Part shown: positions 1 through 8,126 of the stretch, one piece after another | Layout: each line of letters begins with the position of its first letter | Position numbering within the stretch: position 1 is the stretch's first letter | Assembly (NCBI GenBank): GCA_036508135.1 | Contig: DATCHW010000181.1 | Location: 1-22,203, forward strand | DNA from: DATCHW01 sp036508135 | GTDB taxonomy: Bacteria > Bacteroidota > Ignavibacteria > Tepidaquicellales > Tepidaquicellaceae | Reading direction: 5' to 3' | Length of the DNA: 22,203 nucleotides | Notes under the pieces: generated by a model | The model's database searches: none | What the model saw: the letters and a program-made list of their open reading frames with translations, nothing else | Told to the model about the DNA's origin: nothing | Program-made: the position numbers and the translations under genes

Positions 1-856
1 CATTAATTGAACTTGAAGCCGTCTCGATGATCCCAACCAAAAAGAATTTTATCCATTGAGATAAATTGTTTTTAGTCCTGGATATCATTAGATTGTCAAA
101 GTAATGTGTCCTGTTTTTTTCAAAGAAATCAGATAAATAAAGGGAGGGTTTGTTTAGTATGCCATTGCTTACAAGGTAGAGGGTAATCAATAGTCTTCCA
201 ATTCTACCATTCCCATCCAGAAAAGGGTGGATTGTCTCAAACTGATAATGAGCAATTGCAATTCTTATCAAATGCGGAGTAAGTAACTTCCGGTTATTTA
301 AAAACGATTCCAGATCCGTCATTAAATCAAGAACTGCTGATTGGTGCGGTGGTATATAAATAGCATCCTTTAAAGTAACGCCAATCCAGTTTTGACTTTT
401 TCGAAATTCTCCCGGATTTTTTTTATCACCTCTGACGCTGTGAAGCAGAGCCTTGTGAGTATTCCTGATCAGTCGATTTGAAATTGGTAACGTCTCAAGT
501 TGTGCAATAGAGTAGTTTATAGCATTAATATAGTTCTGAACTTCATTCCAGTCATCTCTTTTTTCCGGAGATATATCTTCTTCCTTAATCAGAACATCCT
601 CAATATTTGTTTTTGTTCCCTCAATTTGGCTTGATGTCGTAGCCTCTTTTGTTATATGCATTTTGATAAAATAATCCACATCAGGGATCAATTGAGAAAA
701 TGCATTTAATTCCCCAATTAGTCTGTTTGCATCTGATAATAAGGAATTTATTTCTGGCGATGCAATAATCCACTCATGGTTAATCTTTTCAGGCAGGAAG
801 CTTTTAAATTGATACTGATCAATATATTTACCAGACTTAAAATCTTCAATTCTCAT
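1..856 (-). CDS. Fic family protein AMP-transferase (class II, C-terminus cut by window edge)
   Basis: This is a Fic-domain enzyme, expected to transfer AMP from ATP to hydroxyl side chains of target proteins in the cytoplasm. 285 residues are visible from the ATG at 856; the family is usually about 350-380 residues, so the C-terminus (often a winged helix) lies off the left edge. The complete catalytic motif HPFLDGNGRIGR is at residues 210-221, with His210 as the general base. An N-terminal inhibitory-helix motif SSQIEG (residues 75-80, pattern [ST]xxxE[GN]) makes it a class II, self-inhibited Fic protein like SoFic. The N-terminal part fits the Fic_N domain. No antitoxin gene is needed for this class and none is seen. 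It shares the strand of the polysaccharide locus but is 570 bp beyond its last gene, so it is probably a separate unit. The substrate cannot be told from sequence. Confidence 0.92.
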   Translation of the reverse strand, partial: MRIEDFKSGKYIDQYQFKSFLPEKINHEWIIASPEINSLLSDANRLIGELNAFSQLIPDVDYFIKMHITKEATTSSQIEGTKTNIEDVLIKEEDISPEKRDDWNEVQNYINAINYSIAQLETLPISNRLIRNTHKALLHSVRGDKKNPGEFRKSQNWIGVTLKDAIYIPPHQSAVLDLMTDLESFLNNRKLLTPHLIRIAIAHYQFETIHPFLDGNGRIGRLLITLYLVSNGILNKPSLYLSDFFEKNRTHYFDNLMISRTKNNLSQWIKFFLVGIIETASSSIN

Positions 857-870
857 TTTTGCTTTTGTTG

Positions 871-878
871 CAAATATA
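871..878 (-). promoter_or_regulatory. Possible Bacteroidota -7 box for fic
   Basis: Read on the minus strand this is TATATTTG, matching the Bacteroidota -7 consensus TAnnTTTG, 15 nt before the fic ATG. A second match, TATTTTTG, lies at 916-909. Neither has a clear TTG -33 element 19-21 nt upstream, so this is a weak call in AT-rich DNA. Confidence 0.2.
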
Positions 879-970
879 AATATTTATATTTTCATAATTC
901 CGAATAAACAAAAATATAAAATAGGTTATTTTCATTCTGTCACGGATATGGCCATCATTAATGCCAGGAT

Positions 971-1080
971 GAGTAATGAGATTTGAGCGTAGAGAATAGA
1001 GCGTTGAGACGTGAGAGGTGAGAGGTGAGATATGAGAAGAGTGATGTGAGCGTAGAGATTTGAGATTTGAGAATTTAGAG
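971..1080. repeat. Heptamer-type GAGATTT/GTAGAG repeat block, copy 1
   Basis: A purine-rich block is built from short variants such as gagatttgag, gcgtagag and gtgagaggtgagag. It contains the 19-mer at 1046-1064 (gtgagcgtagagatttgag), which recurs exactly at 18071-18089. It has two GAGATTT units in tandem near 1056-1070. The same family recurs at 18053-18156 and 21361-21463, and in opposite orientation at 1355-1403. It has no coding potential that I would trust. Confidence 0.75.
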
Positions 1081-1251
1081 ACACCATTTGTCAGGATTGT
1101 TAATCATGGATATCAACATCTTACGGACTTCATCATATTCACTTAAAATTCGTTCATGAGTTTCTTCTTGTATATACTTACAGTCTTTAGAATAATCAAG
1201 CCACCCTGTGAAATATTCAAAATTGTAAGAAAAATGTTTTTTATAGAAGAG
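1075..1251 (-). pseudogene. C-terminal relic of a four-helix-bundle (23S rRNA intervening-sequence type) protein
   Basis: An open minus-strand frame of 58 codons, without a start codon, ends at the TAA at 1077-1075. Its last part reads GWLDYSKDCKYIQ, then EEVxKML-like spacing (residues DEVRKMLISMINNPDKW). This resembles the end of the small four-helix-bundle family (about 115-125 residues) found scattered in Bacteroidota genomes. Two stop codons lie just upstream (TAATAA at 1252-1257), and no N-terminal half is visible, so this is a fragment. The assignment rests on the pattern of the final helix only. A 12-bp inverted repeat overlaps the fragment at 1204-1215. Confidence 0.45.
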
Positions 1252-1297
1252 TTATTAGAGTGATATTAAAGATTCTTAATGAGTGTATTTCACAGGG
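1204..1297. repeat. 12-bp inverted repeat with 70-bp spacer
   Basis: CCCTGTGAAATA at 1204-1215 is the exact reverse complement of TATTTCACAGGG at 1286-1297. The left arm lies inside the four-helix-bundle relic. The spacing is too long for a normal terminator. It could be the ends of a tiny insertion or a rearrangement junction, but no target-site duplication is obvious. Confidence 0.55.
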
Positions 1298-1354
1298 CTG
1301 TTTCATTCTCTTCACCCAGCGAATCTGTGAGCTTACTTAGCATTGAGCTATAAA

Positions 1355-1403
1355 CGCTCTACGCCCACCTCTCATATCTCATATCTCATATCTTATATCT
1401 CAC
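1355..1403. repeat. Heptamer-type repeat block in inverse orientation
   Basis: CGCTCTACGC followed by repeated CTCATATCTCATATCT is the reverse complement of the GTAGAGCG/GAGATATGAG words in the 971-1080 block. The two blocks therefore bracket the four-helix-bundle relic as inverted copies. The block starts 23 bp from the end of the last polysaccharide gene. Confidence 0.55.
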
Positions 1404-1425
1404 TACTATAATACTGTTTAATTGT

Positions 1426-2169
1426 TCAAGTTTTGCCTCTTGTAAACTTCTCTTTAATTACCAGCCAGATGAACTTTGAATTACCTAAGAGGTATCGGCG
1501 CCACATACGTTTGGGTTCCTGCAGAAAGCGATAAAACCATTCCATGCCTATGTTTTGCATCCATATTGGCGCTCTTTTGGTTACTCCGGCAATAACATCA
1601 AAGGTTCCTCCAACACCCATCGTAAAACTGACATTTTTCAGAACATCTTTATATTCAAAGAGAAAATTTTCTTTTTTAGGAGAAGTTATGGCAACAAATA
1701 AAAGTTGGGTACCAGTATCAGCAATTTGTCTGGCAATCAAGGGTTCTTCTGATTTAGTATAATAACCATTTCTGTATCCTGCTATTATTTCAGGGCCGTA
1801 TTTTTGAGAGTAAATATCAACTACTTTTCTTACTACGGCCTCTTTTGCCCCAAAGAAAAAACATTTATATTTTTTCTTGTATGATAGTTCCATTAATTCC
1901 TGCATCAGGTCAGCTCCTGCAACTCTTTCAGGTAATTTTTTACCCAGAAAGCGTGCTGCCCAAATAATACTCTGGCCATCAGCATTAATGATATCGCAGG
2001 ATACAACACTATTGTAAAGTTCTTTGTCTTTTTGCATTAATACCACCTTACCTGCATTAATAACAACATGATTAATCCGCTTATTCTCCTCTATTGTTTC
2101 ATTAACCCGATCAATAGTTTCGTGCATTGTAAGAGCATCGACCGGAATACCTAAGAAATCTATCTTCAT
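1426..2169 (-). CDS. WecG/TagA/CpsF family glycosyltransferase (GT26), probable ManNAc transferase
   Basis: This predicted membrane-associated GT26 enzyme adds an N-acetylmannosamine-type sugar to an undecaprenyl-diphosphate-linked primer. Its 247 residues are a normal length. Family marks are NADG at 62-65 (Asp64 aligns with the aspartate proposed as catalytic base in TagA), ERVAGADL at 81-88, FFFGAKE at 104-110, GGTFDVIAG at 187-195 and the C-terminal PKRMWRRYLLGN at 219-230, which precedes a basic, amphipathic tail expected to touch the membrane. It starts 3 nt after the stop of the UDP-GlcNAc 2-epimerase gene, which supplies UDP-ManNAc. No UDP-ManNAc dehydrogenase (WecC) is visible, so ManNAc transfer (TagA-like) is more likely than ManNAcA transfer (WecG-like). 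It is the last gene of the minus-strand locus. Confidence 0.88.
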   Translation of the reverse strand: MKIDFLGIPVDALTMHETIDRVNETIEENKRINHVVINAGKVVLMQKDKELYNSVVSCDIINADGQSIIWAARFLGKKLPERVAGADLMQELMELSYKKKYKCFFFGAKEAVVRKVVDIYSQKYGPEIIAGYRNGYYTKSEEPLIARQIADTGTQLLFVAITSPKKENFLFEYKDVLKNVSFTMGVGGTFDVIAGVTKRAPIWMQNIGMEWFYRFLQEPKRMWRRYLLGNSKFIWLVIKEKFTRGKT

Positions 2170-2172
2170 GCT

Positions 2173-3339
2173 TTAATATTTTAATTTTTGATCCATTTCA
2201 ACCAATTTTCCGACTATACGTTCAGCTGTATGGCCATCCCATAATTCCGGTCTGGAAGGAAGACGGTTAAGTGTAAGGGTGTGAAAATATTCTTTTCGGA
2301 TCCGGTCTATGTTATTTCCCACCAATACACTGGCGCCGCCATTTTCGCGTAAAGTGACAGGCCGTTCAGTATTCCAGCGAAGTGTAAGACATGGAGTACC
2401 CAAGACACAACATTCTTCCTGAAGGCCACCCGAATCGGTTAACATTATTTTAGCGCCCATATTAAGACGTACCATCTCATGGTAACCAACAGGTTCAAGC
2501 AAGATGAGCGAAGGGTGATTAATTACACTTTCCCATAATCCTAATGCAATTAATTGTTTTCTGGCACGGGGGTGCATCGTCCATATGAGCATATGGTCTT
2601 TTGTAACTTCGTTTAACAGAAATTTTATTAATGGAATGAAAACTTTTTCAGAATCCACATTCGAAGGACGATGGAGTGTCATAACAATATAATCATTGTC
2701 AGCAGGATATATTTGAGGGTATTTGCATCCCTGAGCCAGGTTCTCTTTAATTATTTTTTTCAGTGTCAGTTTTGTAGCTTCTTCCCTGTTAGCTTCAAGG
2801 GTATCAATCATAATGTTACCCACGAAATGAATTTTTTCTTCAAGTGTCCCTTCTTTTCTCAGGTTTTCCGAAGAAAGAGTATCCGGAGTAAGTAAAAGAT
2901 CTGAAAGTCTGTCAGTGACCAGACGGTTTATCTCCTCGGGCATGGTCATATCACCCGAACGCAGACCTGCTTCAATATGACACAATTTTATATTTAGTTT
3001 TTTGGCAATCACTGAACAGGAAAGCGTCGCATTTACATCACCAACAACGACAACCCAATCTGGTTTCTGTTCGAGAAGAACCTTTTCAAAAGCCACCATG
3101 GTATATCCTATCTGCTCGGCATGGCTACCTGATCCGATTTCAAGGTTAATATCCGGATCAGGAATATTGAGGGCTTTAAAAAATGCTTCCGACATTCTGA
3201 CATCGTAATGCTGGCCTGTGTGAACCAGAATATGTTGTATCCCGCCTCCATTTTCATGGTTATGTTTTTCAATTGCCCGGATGAACGGTGCTATTTTCAT
3301 GAAATTCGGGCGGGCGCCTACAACTGATAAAATCTTCAT
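2173..3339 (-). CDS. wecB: UDP-N-acetylglucosamine 2-epimerase (non-hydrolysing)
   Basis: It interconverts UDP-GlcNAc and UDP-ManNAc in the cytoplasm. I chose the ATG at 3339 (388 residues, MKILSVVGARPNF), because the family normally begins this way; a longer frame to 3369 would need a TTG start. Residues matching the E. coli WecB active site are present: Arg10 and Lys15 in GARPNFMK, Asp101 in GDVNATLS, Glu123 in HIEAGLRSGD, Glu136 in PEEINR, His223 in TLHRPSN, and TDSGGLQEE at 301-309. The enzyme therefore looks intact. It directly precedes the GT26 gene, which likely uses its product. About 80 bp separates it from the toroid gene upstream. Confidence 0.95.
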   Translation of the reverse strand: MKILSVVGARPNFMKIAPFIRAIEKHNHENGGGIQHILVHTGQHYDVRMSEAFFKALNIPDPDINLEIGSGSHAEQIGYTMVAFEKVLLEQKPDWVVVVGDVNATLSCSVIAKKLNIKLCHIEAGLRSGDMTMPEEINRLVTDRLSDLLLTPDTLSSENLRKEGTLEEKIHFVGNIMIDTLEANREEATKLTLKKIIKENLAQGCKYPQIYPADNDYIVMTLHRPSNVDSEKVFIPLIKFLLNEVTKDHMLIWTMHPRARKQLIALGLWESVINHPSLILLEPVGYHEMVRLNMGAKIMLTDSGGLQEECCVLGTPCLTLRWNTERPVTLRENGGASVLVGNNIDRIRKEYFHTLTLNRLPSRPELWDGHTAERIVGKLVEMDQKLKY

Positions 3340-3419
3340 TGTTGAATTAATGTTTTGTAAATATGTCAATACAAAAAAAGAAAATAAGAGTATTAATTTT
3401 CAAAATGATTATACGGGAC

Positions 3420-4601
3420 TTAAACTGAAGTTAATAGATCCTTATCTTGTAATAAATATTCACTCAAAGCATAAAACATCCATGCCTGTGCCCATCGCAT
3501 ATAAGGAATTCTGGATGAAAAATATTTATTTATCTGGTAATAAAAATAACCCTTATCCGATTGCATATTATCAATCGTCCAATTTAAAACTTTGACCGCC
3601 AAATTCCTGTATTCCTGAAATTTTCCAAGCTTGGCTAATGTGATTATCATTTGTGCCGATGCATGGATATCAATGGGGTAAACAGAATTGTTGTAATATT
3701 TAGGTACTCCTTCATTAGTAAAAAATGTTTTAATGTAATAATCAAAGCCTTTGGCTAAATGCCCTTCAAAATTATTATCACCTGAATACTTCACGTAATC
3801 TGCAATACATTCCAGGTTGTATCCGGTATGGAAGTTATCTATCCATTGATGGAAGTCTAATGTTCCGTAACTCCAGGAACCATCATTTTTCTGATAATCA
3901 CAACAAAATGCTACTGATTTCTCTGCAGGAACCAGTAATTCGTTTTCATGAGTAAAACTATAAACTCTGGCCAGAAGACGACTACCCAGTAAAGAAGCGT
4001 TAAAAATAACAGCTTTATCTAATGAAGAATAGGAAAATGCAAAGTTCCCTTTATCGTCATATGTTCTGTTCAGGTCTTTCAGTATAAAATCACAGGCGCT
4101 TCTTACCATCTTAACCAACTGATCTTCTCCAGTAATTTCATAAGCATCAAGTAAAGCACTGGCAATAAAAGTTGTTGCTACTACAGTTGGGGTGTTCTTA
4201 GGTTGAAAAAACGCTTTAGCCTGCCAGTCAAAATTGTATCCCCAGCATGCACCGCTATAGGATTTGGTTACCATAGAAGAAAGTTGGCCGGAGAAAAAAT
4301 TTATCTTATCAAGGTACTCCGGTTCCTTAACCTGCTTATAGAGATTACAGTATCCTGAAAGGAACAAACCAAGCGCTTTTGGATTATAATCCTTTTTAAC
4401 TCCGGAAATTACCCGGAGGTTCAAAGGTGATCGTTTAAATAGTTGTATCCAGGCTAATCTCGCAAGTCGATTTTTTGATACGAATGGAATTGCCTGAAAG
4501 AGAGTACTGTTTAAACCGTCATATGGATCGAAACCTTTAAAGGATTCGCTGGCACAGTAATTTTTAAGCTTAATAAATGCTTGTTCTATTTTCTCAGACA
4601 T
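3420..4601 (-). CDS. Alpha/alpha-toroid protein of polysaccharide loci, function unknown
   Basis: This is a 393-residue soluble protein made of repeated helix pairs, with no signal peptide. Aromatic-rich loops at WGYNFDWQ (120-127), NDGSWSYG (239-246), IDNFHTGYN (254-262), YPIDIHASAQ (308-317) and MRWAQAWMFYAL (368-379) sit where (alpha/alpha)6-barrel sugar enzymes keep their substrate cleft. Relatives in databases are often hypothetical or carry a misleading delta-aminolevulinate dehydratase name; I see no feature of that enzyme. Its ATG lies inside the end of the bi-domain oxidoreductase gene (8-nt overlap, ATGTCTGA), implying translational coupling and a shared pathway. Possible roles are sugar epimerase, lyase or glycosidase acting on a pathway intermediate; the sequence does not decide. 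Confidence 0.8.
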   Translation of the reverse strand: MSEKIEQAFIKLKNYCASESFKGFDPYDGLNSTLFQAIPFVSKNRLARLAWIQLFKRSPLNLRVISGVKKDYNPKALGLFLSGYCNLYKQVKEPEYLDKINFFSGQLSSMVTKSYSGACWGYNFDWQAKAFFQPKNTPTVVATTFIASALLDAYEITGEDQLVKMVRSACDFILKDLNRTYDDKGNFAFSYSSLDKAVIFNASLLGSRLLARVYSFTHENELLVPAEKSVAFCCDYQKNDGSWSYGTLDFHQWIDNFHTGYNLECIADYVKYSGDNNFEGHLAKGFDYYIKTFFTNEGVPKYYNNSVYPIDIHASAQMIITLAKLGKFQEYRNLAVKVLNWTIDNMQSDKGYFYYQINKYFSSRIPYMRWAQAWMFYALSEYLLQDKDLLTSV

Positions 4602-6747
4602 CTAAGCTTATCTCCTGAGGAGATCCTGTGTAAAGGCTATCTAATATTTTAAATGTAGTTAGTGTAGTGAGGCAAATTGACCTGAAATTGATAGGGCTTT
4701 CTTTACCTTCTTTAACTGCATTTAAGAATGCAGTAATCTCTTCTTTATGTCCTTTACCGGAAGATTTCAGCTTTATTGTTTTACCGTCTCTGAAAAACAA
4801 GCCATCCCTGAAATCATTTATTATGCCAATATTCCCTCCTCCAAATACTTCAATTCTCTCTTTAGGCATCGATTTATCACCGTTTGCCATGTAGGTCAGA
4901 TTACCAACAGATCCATCAGAAAATTTCACTACAATAGCAATATTATCTTCAGGTGTTATTTTAATATTGCTAGTCCTTATTGATTCTGCAAAGACTTTTA
5001 CAGGTTCAGCGTCTGTGAAATATTGCATCAGGTCTATAAAATGACATACTTCTCCTACAATCCTTCCCCCTCCTATTTCAGGCTGCTGGGTCCAGTGATT
5101 TTTGGGAATTAGTCCTGCATTAATCCGGATATTTATAACAAGTGGCTCATCCACATTCCTAAACTCCTTTTTAATAGTTTCACTGATTTGGGCAAAACGT
5201 CTGTTAAATCCGACCATTAAAGGTTGATGGAATTCAGCTATAGTTTCAATTACTGCTTTAAGCTGTTCCTGATTTATTGCCAAAGGTTTCTCGACAAACA
5301 CATTTTTGTTTACTTTTAAAGCTCTTATAACAAGTTCAGAATGTGAAGAATGGGGAGTAGCAATAAAAACTGTGTTAATATCCTCTTTTCTAAGAACATC
5401 AGCAGCATCAGATGAGCAAAAGTTAAATTTGAATTTATCCGACACATTTTTAGAAGTAATACCTTTTGAAGTGACTACCCCGTCTAGCGAAGCTCCCCAT
5501 GATTTTACGCCGGGTATTAAATAACTTTGAGCAAAGCTTCCGGCACCTATAAAACCAACATTGATTGCATTGACAGGTGAATTATTAACCTGAGTTTTAG
5601 TATTCCTTTTGTTATCGTTTGCTTTGTACCTTAATAGAATACCTATATGAGGTTCTTTGGTTTTACCCAGGACAATATCATAAGCTTTTTCTGCATCTGC
5701 AATATCGAAAACATGGGTAATTAATGGTCTGACATCAATAGCTTTCCGGGACAATAGGTCCAGAAAGGCCTCCATATTCCGTTGTTCTGTCCATCTGACG
5801 TACGAGAAAGGGTAATCAATTCCGTTTTCTTCATAATTAACATCATACCTGCCGGGACCGCATGAACACGACATTCTCAGATCCAATTCTTTCCGGTAAA
5901 AGTGAGGGTCTCGAGGGATATCCATTTTCACCGCACCAACAACTATAACTTTCCCCTTTTTCTTAAGAATTGCAGCTGATAGTTCAAGAGGATCATTTGA
6001 AGGTGCAGCAGCAGTAATAATTACAGAATCAAATCCAAATCCATTAGTAAAATTATCACATGCAGCAACCAGGTTCTCATCATTCCGGTTCAAAGCTTTG
6101 TCAGCAGCAGTATTATTGGCCAATTTTACTAATGATTCGTTTAAATCAATTCCAAGAACAGCACATCCATTAGCTTTTAATAACTGGCATGTTATTTGGC
6201 CCAATAGACCTAATCCGATGACACAAATCTTTTCCCCCAACTTTGTGTCGGCCTGACGGATGCCCTGCAAGGCAATCGCTCCCAAGGTTGTAAATGCCCC
6301 TTCTTCAGTAGTGACATTGTCAGGGATCTTTGCCACCAGGTTTTGTGGGATAGCAACTATTTCTGCGTGTGAAGCATAATCCTGGCCGGCACAGGCTACA
6401 CGGTCTCCCGGCTTGAATATTCCATTTTTGTCCATTGATGCTATCACTGAACCGGAAGTACTGTAACCTAATGCTTTTAAAGAATCCAGTTTGGTCTTTA
6501 CTTTACTTAAAGTTGCAGCTAATCCTTCCTTCTTTATATTTTGCATTACCTGGGCAACCAGATCGGGACGTTGTTTAGCTTTTCCTAATAAACTTGCCTG
6601 CGCCACCCTGACAGTGCCGCGTTCAGTCCCTGCGCTGATCAGGGAATACTCATTTTCTACCAATATCATCCCGCTTAAGATAGATGGCATTGGTACTTCG
6701 TCAACATATAATTCACCGGTTTTAAAATTTTGGATTAGCTGCTTCAT
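4594..6747 (-). CDS. Bi-domain oxidoreductase (MDR dehydrogenase + Gfo/Idh/MocA)
   Basis: The 717 residues join two NAD(P)-binding enzymes. Residues 1-375 are a medium-chain dehydrogenase/reductase with the Rossmann motif IGLGLLGQ at 177-184. Residues 395-717 are a Gfo/Idh/MocA oxidoreductase with VGFIGAGSFAQ at 397-407, the EKP motif at 486-488 and GEVCHFIDLMQYF at 565-577. In the first half the usual zinc-ADH CGTD is replaced by SAGTERG (38-44) and no GHExxG is seen where GYSTSGS (94-100) stands, so the catalytic zinc site appears absent. Such fusions occur in surface-polysaccharide loci and probably oxidise and reduce a nucleotide-sugar or sugar intermediate, but the reaction is not established. 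It sits 4 nt after the CapK-like gene and overlaps the toroid gene by 8 nt. Confidence 0.88.
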   Translation of the reverse strand: MKQLIQNFKTGELYVDEVPMPSILSGMILVENEYSLISAGTERGTVRVAQASLLGKAKQRPDLVAQVMQNIKKEGLAATLSKVKTKLDSLKALGYSTSGSVIASMDKNGIFKPGDRVACAGQDYASHAEIVAIPQNLVAKIPDNVTTEEGAFTTLGAIALQGIRQADTKLGEKICVIGLGLLGQITCQLLKANGCAVLGIDLNESLVKLANNTAADKALNRNDENLVAACDNFTNGFGFDSVIITAAAPSNDPLELSAAILKKKGKVIVVGAVKMDIPRDPHFYRKELDLRMSCSCGPGRYDVNYEENGIDYPFSYVRWTEQRNMEAFLDLLSRKAIDVRPLITHVFDIADAEKAYDIVLGKTKEPHIGILLRYKANDNKRNTKTQVNNSPVNAINVGFIGAGSFAQSYLIPGVKSWGASLDGVVTSKGITSKNVSDKFKFNFCSSDAADVLRKEDINTVFIATPHSSHSELVIRALKVNKNVFVEKPLAINQEQLKAVIETIAEFHQPLMVGFNRRFAQISETIKKEFRNVDEPLVINIRINAGLIPKNHWTQQPEIGGGRIVGEVCHFIDLMQYFTDAEPVKVFAESIRTSNIKITPEDNIAIVVKFSDGSVGNLTYMANGDKSMPKERIEVFGGGNIGIINDFRDGLFFRDGKTIKLKSSGKGHKEEITAFLNAVKEGKESPINFRSICLTTLTTFKILDSLYTGSPQEISLDV

Positions 6748-6751
6748 TGAA

Positions 6752-8077
6752 TTATTTTATTAAGAGAGGAATTTTTCCAAGAGGTGTTTTGAATGGTTCT
6801 TTTACCTGTTGGAAAGACAAGTCAATATTTACATTACTTGAGTCAAATAAATCAGATGGGGTTTGGATAAAAGAAGAATTTGAGTAATAAACAACAATTT
6901 CACCCGGTACTATTTGTTTTACCTGGATAAAGTCAACTTTGTCAAATAGTTTATGATGTCTGCCAAAAATCAATGCCGTTAAAGAAATATTTTTATTATT
7001 TTTATCTGTCACAAATTCGCCCAACCTTCCCTCTTTAATTTCGAAACTCTCAAGTATCCCATCTTTAGTTAAGTTCGGATTAATCAAATCTTCAGTATCA
7101 TATCTGATAAATGGAGTGGCTAAGTTACTGAAGCATGTACCAACCAGATGAAAATAATCATCTATTTTTACTGCTTCAGCATATCCATACGAGAGGAAAG
7201 GAAAATACTCGAATTTTTGGAAAAGTTCCCCTGCTAGAATAACACCTTCAGTATGTCCATACCAGGAGATGGTATTTTTAGTCAATATATCTTCAATATA
7301 ATCCCTGTAATGTGGAGAAGGGAATTCAGAGCCAAACATAATTCCTTTAATATTTTTCTTTAAAAAATCAATCAGGAATGGTGCCTGCAAAGAGGCTTCT
7401 TTCAGAAAATTATAAATTGAACTTGGATAACCATGAATAAATTCAGTATTATATTTCTTAAATACTTTTAGCAGTGTCAAATAGTCTTTGGTATTAAAAG
7501 AATGGTAGGAATTTATTATAAACTCATTCTGGTTAAAATTATATGAATAGATATTGTCAATATTTTTACCTCTTATTGTAATCTTTGTGTGAGTCGGGTT
7601 ATAGCCTATCTTTTTCCACATGTAATGCATATGTGCCCATTCCCTGGAATAGAAGTTCTTTTCCATATAAAAAGACAAAGGCATTCCAGTGGTACCGCCC
7701 GTATTAAATTGTTTAAATCCATATTTTATAATGGTTCGATCACTAATGGGAATTTCCCTAAGTAATGCCTTATTCGATATTGGGAAATCAGATATTTCAT
7801 TCAGTTCTTTAACTTCCCTAAGACTTGTATTAGCCTTTTTTAAGAGTTGATTGTAAAACCTGTTATTTAATTTAAAATGATTAAATATTTTGTTGAAATT
7901 TTTAATAATGTATATTTTTTTGGTTTCGTCATTGGCGTTAATTAATCTGTCAGCTAATTTGAAATAATTTTCATAATCATTCCCCAACCTCATTTTGAAT
8001 GGTAACAGGTTAAATATAACTCCTGCACCCGGAGGTATCTTTTCTGCAAGATTTTTCAACTTAATTTTAATACTCAT
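6752..8077 (-). CDS. CapK/PaaK-like adenylate-forming ligase
   Basis: This 441-residue protein is of the phenylacetate-CoA-ligase-like branch of ANL enzymes, which activate a carboxylate as acyl-AMP. Visible core motifs are the phosphate loop NTGGTTGMP at 125-133, YGHTEG at 273-278, IRYDTEDL at 324-331, EGRLGEF near 349-355, and a C-terminal GKIPLLIK with the catalytic-type lysine at about 435. All the main motifs are kept, so it should be active. Homologues named CapK occur in capsule and O-antigen loci, where their acyl substrate is usually unknown. It lies between the asparagine-synthase-like gene (49-bp gap) and the bi-domain oxidoreductase (4-bp gap). It may activate an amino acid or other acid for attachment to the sugar (inference). 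Confidence 0.85.
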   Translation of the reverse strand: MSIKIKLKNLAEKIPPGAGVIFNLLPFKMRLGNDYENYFKLADRLINANDETKKIYIIKNFNKIFNHFKLNNRFYNQLLKKANTSLREVKELNEISDFPISNKALLREIPISDRTIIKYGFKQFNTGGTTGMPLSFYMEKNFYSREWAHMHYMWKKIGYNPTHTKITIRGKNIDNIYSYNFNQNEFIINSYHSFNTKDYLTLLKVFKKYNTEFIHGYPSSIYNFLKEASLQAPFLIDFLKKNIKGIMFGSEFPSPHYRDYIEDILTKNTISWYGHTEGVILAGELFQKFEYFPFLSYGYAEAVKIDDYFHLVGTCFSNLATPFIRYDTEDLINPNLTKDGILESFEIKEGRLGEFVTDKNNKNISLTALIFGRHHKLFDKVDFIQVKQIVPGEIVVYYSNSSFIQTPSDLFDSSNVNIDLSFQQVKEPFKTPLGKIPLLIK

Positions 8078-8126
8078 ATTTTGAAATATTGAACTTTAGA
8101 AAAGGATGTTTTGTAATAAAAAAGTC

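Noticed and set aside
3340..3369. Ten-codon N-terminal extension of the UDP-GlcNAc 2-epimerase
   Set aside because: It needs a TTG start, and the ATG at 3339 gives the usual family beginning MKILSVVGARPNF.
3420..4601. Delta-aminolevulinic acid dehydratase (a label often seen on relatives)
   Set aside because: There is no lysine/zinc active-site motif or TIM-barrel pattern of HemB; the sequence is an all-helical toroid.
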